5,156 nt of DNA from an uncultured Verrucomicrobiota bacterium (GTDB lineage: Bacteria; Verrucomicrobiota; Verrucomicrobiia; Limisphaerales; UBA1096), in contig CAJXAU010000154.1 in assembly GCA_913050205.1 (NCBI GenBank), positions 1 to 5,156 of the forward strand, written 5' to 3'. The notes under the pieces are model-generated. The model searched no databases, was not told the origin of the DNA, and was given only the letters and a program-made list of their open reading frames with translations. Position numbers and translations under genes: made by a program. This document shows, piece after piece, positions 1-4,720 of this stretch; position 1 is the first letter of the stretch; each line of letters starts with the position of its first letter.

Positions 1-437
1 ACCACCTGCTTGAAGCTCGATTTTTTCTCCGAGGTAAACGCCTGGTTGACCTGCTTAACCGTGCCGTAAATTTTCCCCAACAGCGGTACGTTGAGAATGA
101 CATAGTCGACGAGCTGAACCAGTTTTTTGCCCACATAATAGCGGGTGAGAAATCCAAGCAGCCCAGTCAGCACAATCGCCTCGACAACGGCGATCACTTT
201 CCACCACCAAAACAGCTCCTTGCCCGGTTCATTAGCGGTGGCATCCTTCCAGATGTCGGTCAACTCGATACCCGGGATATATCGAAATGGGTAAAGCAGA
301 ATATCAGACACATCGACCGCCTTGTTGAACAGCCAAAGCGCGATGCCGACGGAAATGATCACCGGCAACACCACAGCCAGTCCGGTGAAAAAATTTCGGC
401 GCCCCCGCCTGAAGATGGTTCGCTTCTTTTTACTCAT
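1..437 (-). CDS. DUF502 family membrane protein (C-terminus beyond window)
   Basis: The first 145 residues are visible and the frame runs off the left edge without a stop. A basic N-terminus (MSKKKRTIFRRGRR) precedes a hydrophobic segment at about residues 17-37. A second hydrophobic segment lies at about 80-98, and the loop between them probably faces outward. The stretch after the second helix, with NVPLLGKIY at 116-124 and then TVKQV, is the hallmark of the DUF502 family (usually IPL-x-R-x-IY-x-x-x-KQV). Family members are about 200 residues, so roughly a quarter is missing. The function is not established; it is an inner-membrane protein. The ATG overlaps the ybeY stop as ATGA, so the two are probably translationally coupled. 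No clear Shine-Dalgarno sequence precedes it. Family assignment is fairly sure; role unknown. Confidence 0.85.
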   Translation of the reverse strand, partial: MSKKKRTIFRRGRRNFFTGLAVVLPVIISVGIALWLFNKAVDVSDILLYPFRYIPGIELTDIWKDATANEPGKELFWWWKVIAVVEAIVLTGLLGFLTRYYVGKKLVQLVDYVILNVPLLGKIYGTVKQVNQAFTSEKKSSFKQV

Positions 438-934
438 CCGGCATCCGTTATAGAACCTTTGGCCAGACGGCTCAAGGAAAAGCATTTTTCCGCTTCCTTC
501 ATCAATCGATTTTCCTCCCGCTTCAGGACCTTGCGGCTTGTGGCGTCTCCGTCATCGTACCCGCGCAGGTGGAGGACGCCGTGAATCAGGTATCGCGCCA
601 CCTCCTCCGGCCAGGTCGTTCCGTATTCCCGTGCGTATTCCTCCGCAACAACGGGGCAAATGAACAGGTCTCCAAGGATCGGGCCCGGCTTGGGTGCCTC
701 CCCCGGTTCGCAATAATCAAACGTGATCACGTCGGTTGGCCCCTCGTGTTGCAGACTGGAGTAATTGATTTTCGCCATCTCAGCCGGTCCAACGAGGAAC
801 ACACCCAACTCGTGACCGCTTGGCCCGGAATCAGCCGCCGGCTCGGAAGCCTCCAACGCCCACTTGGCCAAGCGCCGCAACTGCCAGGCGTCCACCATGT
901 GGGTCTTTTGACGGCTGCGAACGGTTAACGACAT
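434..934 (-). CDS. ybeY: Endoribonuclease / rRNA maturation factor YbeY
   Basis: YbeY is a cytoplasmic metal-dependent single-strand RNase needed for 16S rRNA 3'-end maturation and 70S quality control. The 166-residue product is close to the usual 150-170. Visible family blocks are PTDVITFDY (66-74), LGDLFICP (88-95) and the metal site HGVLHLRGYDD (118-128). His118 and His122 match the first two zinc ligands. The third ligand is normally His in GYDH and is Asp128 here. Residues 20-24 (RRLAKW) and 156-160 (RLAKG) are encoded by an exact and a decayed copy of the local CTTGGCCAAG palindrome. It lies 23 bp after phoH, and its TGA overlaps the next ATG. No convincing ribosome-binding site was seen. 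The phoH-ybeY pairing is a widely conserved arrangement and supports the call. Confidence 0.95.
   Translation of the reverse strand: MSLTVRSRQKTHMVDAWQLRRLAKWALEASEPAADSGPSGHELGVFLVGPAEMAKINYSSLQHEGPTDVITFDYCEPGEAPKPGPILGDLFICPVVAEEYAREYGTTWPEEVARYLIHGVLHLRGYDDGDATSRKVLKREENRLMKEAEKCFSLSRLAKGSITDAG
863..872. repeat. Palindrome copy 1 (CTTGGCCAAG), inside ybeY
   Basis: Exact 10-bp core, followed by CGC on the right; the left flank CA breaks the extended 14-bp palindrome. It encodes Leu-Ala-Lys of RRLAKW near the YbeY N-terminus. Its centre is 80 bp from copy 2. Confidence 0.85.
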
Positions 935-942
935 GACTTAAT

Positions 943-952
943 CTTGGCCAAG
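943..952. repeat. Palindrome copy 2 (CTTGGCCAAG), phoH-ybeY gap
   Basis: Exact core in the 23-bp gap between phoH and ybeY, followed by CGCG and preceded by AT. It occupies the position where a ybeY ribosome-binding site would lie, and no good one is present. Confidence 0.85.
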
Positions 953-957
953 CGCGG

Positions 958-1914
958 CTAGTCGCCAGACTTTCGCAGCACCTCGTATGCTTCGACGATT
1001 CGCTGCACGAGCGGATGTCGCACCACATCCCGCCGCTCGAACTCACAAAGTGCGATGCCCTCGACCTTGGCCAACGCGCGCTTGGCCTCGATCAGGCCGG
1101 AGCGCTTGCTCGACGGCAGGTCGATCTGCGTCGGGTCACCGGTAATCACCGCCTTGGAGTTGAAGCCAAGCCGAGTGAGAAACATCAGCATCTGCTCCGC
1201 CGTCGCGTTTTGAGCCTCATCCAGAATGATGAATGCGTTATTGAGTGTGCGGCCACGCATGTAAGCCAGCGGCGCGATCTCGACGATGCCGCGATCCATC
1301 AGCTTTTGCACTTCCTCCATCGGCAGCAAATCCTGCAGCGCGTCGTGCAGTGGGCGCAGGTACGGCGCCAGTTTTTCGTACAGATCGCCCGGCAAAAATC
1401 CGAGCGCCTCACCGGCCTCAACCGCCGGGCGCGTGAGGATGATTCGCGAAACCTTTTCCTCCTTCAACGCCATCACGGCCAGCGTCATCGCAAGGAACGT
1501 CTTACCGGTGCCAGCCGGGCCGATACCAAATGTCACGTCATGTTTCTGGATCGCATCGACATACCGTTTTTGGCCGAGCGTCTTGGGGTTGACCGGCGCC
1601 TTGCGAGGGGACGTCTGCAGTGTGGTCGTGTACAGGCCGTCGAGCGAATCCGGCCCCTCGGTGGCCACGGTGTTCAGTGCATAGGCATAGTCCCGATTGC
1701 GAATCACCACCCCTGACTTGAGCGCACTCTCAAGGGATTGAAACAAACTCGTGGCAACCGCCACATTCTCCTCCTCGCCCTCGAGTTTGATCCAGCCATC
1801 GCGACAGGTCGCCCTGACGCCAAGTCGATCATACAGCGCCTGAAGGTTTTTGGCTTCGTTGTTGAAAAGCTGCTGGGCTATCCGCGCGTTGTCGTAATGC
1901 AGCGTGGACGTCAT
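958..1914 (-). CDS. phoH: PhoH family ATPase (PhoH-like / YbeZ)
   Basis: This is a cytoplasmic P-loop ATPase of the PhoH/YbeZ family, which partners with YbeY and is linked to RNA metabolism. From the chosen ATG (318 residues, normal for the family) there is an N-terminal KH-like region with NLQALYDRLGVR (23-34) and IKLEGEEENV. Then come Walker A GPAGTGKT (132-139), RPAVEAGEALGFLPGD (162-177), Walker B IILDEAQ (229-235) and GDPTQIDLP (259-267). All catalytic motifs look intact. The frame stays open to a TTG at 1992, which has AAGGAG 4 nt ahead. I prefer the ATG at 1914 for three reasons: a strong promoter lies inside the extension, the extension has clearly lower third-position GC, and the homology begins at about this point. 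It is followed after 23 bp by ybeY. The pgpH-type HD gene that often sits between these two in other bacteria is absent. Confidence 0.95.
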   Translation of the reverse strand: MTSTLHYDNARIAQQLFNNEAKNLQALYDRLGVRATCRDGWIKLEGEEENVAVATSLFQSLESALKSGVVIRNRDYAYALNTVATEGPDSLDGLYTTTLQTSPRKAPVNPKTLGQKRYVDAIQKHDVTFGIGPAGTGKTFLAMTLAVMALKEEKVSRIILTRPAVEAGEALGFLPGDLYEKLAPYLRPLHDALQDLLPMEEVQKLMDRGIVEIAPLAYMRGRTLNNAFIILDEAQNATAEQMLMFLTRLGFNSKAVITGDPTQIDLPSSKRSGLIEAKRALAKVEGIALCEFERRDVVRHPLVQRIVEAYEVLRKSGD

Positions 1915-1954
1915 CAGAATATGAAAAACAGGAACGAATCGCTCATGCGCAGCC

Positions 1955-1983
1955 AATGTATCCCCCGGACGAAACCGTGTCAA
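1955..1983 (-). promoter_or_regulatory. Sigma70-type promoter of phoH-ybeY-DUF502
   Basis: On the minus strand a perfect -35 box TTGACA (1983-1978) is followed by a 17-bp spacer and a -10 box TACATT (1960-1955, 4 of 6 matches including the key second A and last T). Transcription would start near 1948, giving a 5' leader of about 34 nt before the ATG at 1914. This position argues against the upstream TTG start of phoH at 1992. The call is from sequence only. Confidence 0.55.
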
Positions 1984-1993
1984 AACGACCAAC

Positions 1994-2578
1994 TCACTCC
2001 TTGAGTTTTACACGGTAATATTGGCGGGGGAAAAGTGCCTTGCGGCGATCGGCGAATACTTTTTCCGAGCCGGTTCCCTTGATTTTGGCGAGGGTTGTCC
2101 ACGACCGAAAATCGAGGGTTGATTGAACCTCGTAGACCTGTCCTTCGACGGTCTTGAATCGAAGGCTAAAGGGGAACTTCGGGTTCTCGACAACCAGTTC
2201 GGGAACTATTGGCTCGACCGGTTTTGAGGGCTTGCTCTTCGAACTACCCGGGTTCGTCACCTCTGCTCCGTCGGTCGGTTTCCCATCACCATCCTTATCG
2301 CCGAGTTCTTCGCCGTTGCTTGCCCCGTCCCCGTCCGAATCCTTGGCTGCCAATGCAATGCTCCAAAACGGGGCGCGACTCCCGCGCGTCACCTCTTTTT
2401 CAACCGCAAGGCCAAATGCATTTCGCGGCCCGCCATACGGAGAGTGATGGCAGTTGCTGCAACTAAATTTGCTTCCGTTCGGCAACTGTTCCACGCGCCA
2501 GGGACGGGCATCCGCCGCTGCCACGGAAAGCAACCCGACCACTGCTGCGAAATTCCAATTACTTTTCAAAACCTTCAT
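1994..2578 (-). CDS. Secreted temptin-like protein: CxxCH motif, calcium-binding repeats, C-terminal YRV module
   Basis: There is no named function that I recognise. Residues 1-24 form a signal peptide (K-rich start, core AAVVGLLSVAAADA, cleavage probably before RPW). LPNGSKFSCSNCHH (32-45) is followed by GGPRNAFG (49-56), then DSDGDGASNGEEL (80-92) and DKDGDGK (94-100). This order (PNG, Cys motif, GG-x-x-NAFG, DSDGDG-x-x-NGEELGD) resembles the temptin-like domain known from secreted eukaryotic and bacterial proteins. The Asp/Gly repeats look like calcium-binding thrombospondin type 3 or dockerin-like loops. CSNCH (40-44) also fits a c-type haem attachment site, but no Met other than the initiator is present as an axial ligand. 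A Ser/Lys/Pro linker (111-126) leads to a C-terminal beta module (about 129-192) ending YYRV, which I associate with Verrucomicrobiota. Likely periplasmic or exported. The start ATG lacks a Shine-Dalgarno sequence. Confidence 0.8.
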   Translation of the reverse strand: MKVLKSNWNFAAVVGLLSVAAADARPWRVEQLPNGSKFSCSNCHHSPYGGPRNAFGLAVEKEVTRGSRAPFWSIALAAKDSDGDGASNGEELGDKDGDGKPTDGAEVTNPGSSKSKPSKPVEPIVPELVVENPKFPFSLRFKTVEGQVYEVQSTLDFRSWTTLAKIKGTGSEKVFADRRKALFPRQYYRVKLKE

Positions 2579-2607
2579 GGGTGCGAACGTAGTTTAAGTC
2601 TGTTCAT
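2575..2607 (-). other. Possible 10-codon leader ORF coupled to the secreted protein gene
   Basis: An ATG at 2607 opens a 10-codon frame (MNRLKLRSHP) whose TGA overlaps the ATG of the downstream gene as ATGA. It has a GGGAG Shine-Dalgarno-like sequence (2619-2615) with a 7-nt spacer, while the downstream gene itself has none. This could be a leader peptide that delivers ribosomes by translational coupling. It is short enough to arise by chance, and a competing reading is given in the findings. Confidence 0.25.
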
Positions 2608-2693
2608 CGTTCAACTCCCGCACACCGCTTGGCCAAGCGCTTGGCTTCAACTGTTTACCGGACTCGCTAGCTCGCTCCTCCTGTTTTGCGGGC
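2579..2693. other. Intergenic gap between manC and the secreted protein gene
   Basis: This 115-bp gap holds one perfect 14-bp palindrome (2626-2639) overlapping a second one (2632-2645), plus the possible leader ORF. No hairpin followed by a T run was seen, so no intrinsic terminator for manC can be called. A weak promoter-like pair on the minus strand, TTGAAC (2614-2609) and TACGTT (2591-2586) with 17 bp between, would start transcription essentially at the ATG. Confidence 0.5.
2626..2639. repeat. Palindrome copy 3 (CGCTTGGCCAAGCG), manC-secreted gene gap
   Basis: Perfect 14-bp palindrome. It is extended on the right by a further half-site so that GCCAAGCGCTTGGC (2632-2645) is a second, overlapping perfect palindrome. 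It lacks a T run, so it is not an ordinary terminator. Confidence 0.9.
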
Positions 2694-3806
2694 TCAGACG
2701 AGGTGGGAGAATCGTTTATCTTTTGCCAACAGGGCGACGAGTTGCTTGATTTTTTGCGACTCGGATTTGGCGGCAACCATGGTGGCGTCGTCGGTCTGCA
2801 CCACTATCGTCTCGGTCATGCCGACCAGCGCAATCGGGGTGCAGTTACGTGTGCGGGCGTCGAAGATGATGTTGTTTGCGGAGTCGATCTGCACGAGGTC
2901 GGCCACGGAGCTGTTGCCTGCCTTGTCGGCCCGGACATGGCGGGCGAGCGCCGGCCACGAGCCGAGGTCGTCCCACCCGAACACGCCATCCGCACAGACG
3001 ATGTTCCGCGCATTTTCCATAATCGCGTAGTCGACCGAGATTTTTTCCAGCCCGGGATAATCGCTGGCCAGTGCGGCGTTGAGCTTGGTCTGGCTGCGGA
3101 TAGACCGCCACCGTTCCGCCACCGCAAACAGCTCAGGGCGCTGTCGTTGCAGTTCGTTCGCGATGGTCTCGTACGACCAGATGAACATTCCAGCATTCCA
3201 CCGATAGTTGCCGCTTTTGAGATAGCGCTTGGCGGTGGCGAGATTCGGTTTTTCCACGAATTTTTTGGCCGAGAAAAATGTCGACTTGAGAGATGTTGCC
3301 GTGGTGGAACGCAGCTTCGTCCCGGTTTGAATATAGCCGTAGCCGGTGGCCGGCTCGTGCGGCTTGATGCCGATGGTGACCAGCGCCGGTTCGCGCTTGG
3401 CCAAGCGCATGGAGTCCAGCAGCACGCTTCGAAACTTGGCTTCGTCCGGAATTACGTGGTCGGCAGGCAGGACGGCCATCACGGCGTTCTCTGAGCGGCC
3501 ACCGACCAACGCGGCACCCAGCGCCACGGCGGCGCAGGTGTCCCGTCCACACGGCTCGCCGATGATGTTGCGCTTGGGCAGTTCCGGCAGTTGTTTGCGA
3601 ACTGAGGCCGCCTGCACGGCGTTGGTGATAATGAGGATGTTTTCCGGCGGCGCGATCGGCTTTACCCGATCGACGGTTTGCTGCAGGAACGACCGACTGC
3701 CCAGCAGTGTGATGAGTTGCTTGGGTTTGCGCTCTCGGCTGACCGGCCAAAAGCGTTCGCCGCGCCCCCCGGCCATGATCACGATGTAGCGATCTTTTTT
3801 TTGCAT
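2694..3806 (-). CDS. manC: Mannose-1-phosphate guanylyltransferase (GDP-mannose pyrophosphorylase)
   Basis: The enzyme makes GDP-mannose from mannose-1-phosphate and GTP in the cytoplasm, feeding polysaccharide and glycoconjugate synthesis. The 370-residue product has the nucleotidyltransferase signature AGGRGERFWPVSRERKPKQ (12-30). It also has GEPCGRDT (83-90), PADH (114-117), ATGYGYI (153-159), FVEKP (183-187), RWNAGMF (202-208), ISVDYAIME (256-264) and WDDLGSW (278-284), all in the expected order. It is the short type, ending after the left-handed helix region without the phosphomannose isomerase cupin domain of bifunctional ManC/AlgA. It starts 3 bp after the trpA stop, so the two are probably cotranscribed. 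Residues 134-137 (RLAK) are encoded by a perfect 16-bp copy of the local palindrome. The Shine-Dalgarno signal is weak. Confidence 0.95.
   Translation of the reverse strand: MQKKDRYIVIMAGGRGERFWPVSRERKPKQLITLLGSRSFLQQTVDRVKPIAPPENILIITNAVQAASVRKQLPELPKRNIIGEPCGRDTCAAVALGAALVGGRSENAVMAVLPADHVIPDEAKFRSVLLDSMRLAKREPALVTIGIKPHEPATGYGYIQTGTKLRSTTATSLKSTFFSAKKFVEKPNLATAKRYLKSGNYRWNAGMFIWSYETIANELQRQRPELFAVAERWRSIRSQTKLNAALASDYPGLEKISVDYAIMENARNIVCADGVFGWDDLGSWPALARHVRADKAGNSSVADLVQIDSANNIIFDARTRNCTPIALVGMTETIVVQTDDATMVAAKSESQKIKQLVALLAKDKRFSHLV
3393..3408. repeat. Palindrome copy 4 (GCGCTTGGCCAAGCGC), inside manC
   Basis: The longest copy, a perfect 16-bp palindrome within manC, encoding Arg-Leu-Ala-Lys-Arg at residues 134-138 in a loop-like stretch just before the ALVTIGI strand. 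Confidence 0.9.
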
Positions 3807-3809
3807 GAC

Positions 3810-4604
3810 CTAGCGGATCCCGGAGATGAGGTTGGCGGTAAAGTCCCGGACGTGCTGCACGAGATCCGGGGCTTTCCCCTTGTCCGCGATCTGGTTGACG
3901 ATGGCACTGCCAACGACGACGGCCTCGGAGTGTCGCGCCACCTCGGCCGCCTGTTCGGGGTTTGAGATTCCAAAGCCAACCGCGATGGGGACGTCGGTGT
4001 TTGCTCGGATGATGCCGGTCATCTCGCCGATCGTCTCGGAGACGGTCTGCTGCATCCCGGTCACCCCTTCGCGGGAAACGTAATAGATGAATCCTTTGCC
4101 ACGCTTGACGATCAACGCCACGCGATCCGACGGCGTGGTCGGGGCCACGAGATAGATCGGGCACACGCCGGCGTCGGCTATCAGCGACTCGTAGTTTTCC
4201 GACTCCTCCGGCGGCAGGTCGAGCACGAGCAAGCCATCCACCCCTGCGGCGGCGGCATCGTTCACGAACTCCGCCAAGCCGCGTTTGTGCAGGATGTTGA
4301 AATAGACGTAGAGGACGATCGGGATCTGCGATGATTTGCGGATTTTTGCCACCGTCTCGAGCACACCACCCGGCGTCGTGCCGGCGTCGAGACCGCGCTG
4401 GGCTGCCAACTGGTTCACCAACCCATCGGCCAGAGGATCACTGAACGGCACACCCAGTTCGAGGACATCGACCCCAACCTCGTCAAACGCCAGCGCAAGG
4501 TCGTGCGTGGCGTCCAGATTTGGGTCTCCGGCGCCGATGTAGACCACAAAACCCTTCTGCCCCTCCTGTTTCAGGCGTTGAAACCGTTCTTCGATTCGGT
4601 TCAT
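3810..4604 (-). CDS. trpA: Tryptophan synthase alpha chain
   Basis: TrpA cleaves indole-3-glycerol phosphate to indole and glyceraldehyde-3-phosphate and works with TrpB in the last step of tryptophan synthesis. The 264-residue product matches the normal 265-270. The catalytic residues fall at E. coli numbering: Glu49 in LELGVPFSDPLADG and Asp60 in the same block. Other conserved blocks are VDGLLVLDLP (122-131), YLVAPTTPSDR (151-161), YYVSREGVTG (174-183), VGFGISNPEQ (209-218) and VVVGSAIV (229-236). The usual Pro after ADG is Leu (ADGLVNQ). The ATG at 4604 is chosen because homology starts there; the frame is open upstream to 4892 but that part covers the divergent gene. No trpB lies next to it: upstream is a divergent clamp-loader gene, downstream manC. 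Confidence 0.96.
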   Translation of the reverse strand: MNRIEERFQRLKQEGQKGFVVYIGAGDPNLDATHDLALAFDEVGVDVLELGVPFSDPLADGLVNQLAAQRGLDAGTTPGGVLETVAKIRKSSQIPIVLYVYFNILHKRGLAEFVNDAAAAGVDGLLVLDLPPEESENYESLIADAGVCPIYLVAPTTPSDRVALIVKRGKGFIYYVSREGVTGMQQTVSETIGEMTGIIRANTDVPIAVGFGISNPEQAAEVARHSEAVVVGSAIVNQIADKGKAPDLVQHVRDFTANLISGIR

Positions 4605-4647
4605 GCACGGGCAAAATGCCAAACGTAGGCGGCCGACGCAAGAAACG

Positions 4648-4661
4648 CGCTTGGCCAAGCG
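4648..4661. repeat. Palindrome copy 5 (CGCTTGGCCAAGCG), trpA/holB divergent gap
   Basis: Perfect 14-bp palindrome 43 bp upstream of the trpA ATG and 40 bp centre to centre from copy 6. Confidence 0.9.
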
Positions 4662-4689
4662 GAAACGAAGCGGCCAATTCCAGAATCGC

Positions 4690-4699
4690 CTTGGCCAAG
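4690..4699. repeat. Palindrome copy 6 (CTTGGCCAAG), trpA/holB divergent gap
   Basis: Exact core followed by CGC; the left flank GC breaks the 14-bp form. It lies 21 bp before the preferred GTG start of the holB-like gene. Confidence 0.85.
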
Positions 4700-4720
4700 C
4701 GCAGACCGTATAACCGCCCC

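Larger units (their letters stand above)
4605..4720. promoter_or_regulatory. Divergent intergenic region trpA / holB-like, with two palindromes
   Basis: This region of about 116 bp lies between the trpA ATG and the preferred GTG of the rightward gene, so it should hold promoters in both directions. Two copies of the palindrome are centred 40 bp apart (4654.5 and 4694.5), close to four helical turns. That would place a bound protein on nearly the same DNA face. No canonical -35/-10 pair could be assigned on either strand. If the rightward gene started at the in-frame ATG 4616 the gap would shrink to 11 bp. Confidence 0.4.

Noticed and set aside
569..928. Plus-strand open frame opposite ybeY
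   Set aside because: Antisense to a confidently identified gene, with no family features.
1015..1716. Long plus-strand open frame (233 codons) opposite phoH
   Set aside because: It mirrors a clearly conserved gene, is rich in Arg/His/Gln as GC-rich antisense frames are, and shows no recognisable domain.
2626..2645. Palindrome as an intrinsic terminator for manC
   Set aside because: The stem has almost no loop (at best 5 bp around GGCC) and no T run follows; identical copies also sit inside genes.
2677..2682. AGGAGG on the minus strand, a perfect Shine-Dalgarno sequence
   Set aside because: No ATG, GTG or TTG follows at a workable distance, so it appears fortuitous.
2594..2776. Minus-strand 60-codon frame overlapping the manC end
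   Set aside because: Overlaps manC in another frame, with low-complexity Ser/Lys/Pro composition and no start signal.
2703..3494. Long plus-strand open frame (263 codons) opposite manC
   Set aside because: Antisense shadow of manC; no motif and biased composition.
3133..4164. Minus-strand open frame (343 codons) spanning trpA and manC in another frame
   Set aside because: Overlaps two well-supported genes and is dominated by Arg/Gly/His typical of an off-frame reading.
4616..4720. Upstream ATG start for the holB-like gene
   Set aside because: It would leave only 11 bp to the divergent trpA start, adds low-complexity basic residues, and places both palindromes inside the gene. Kept only as an alternative.
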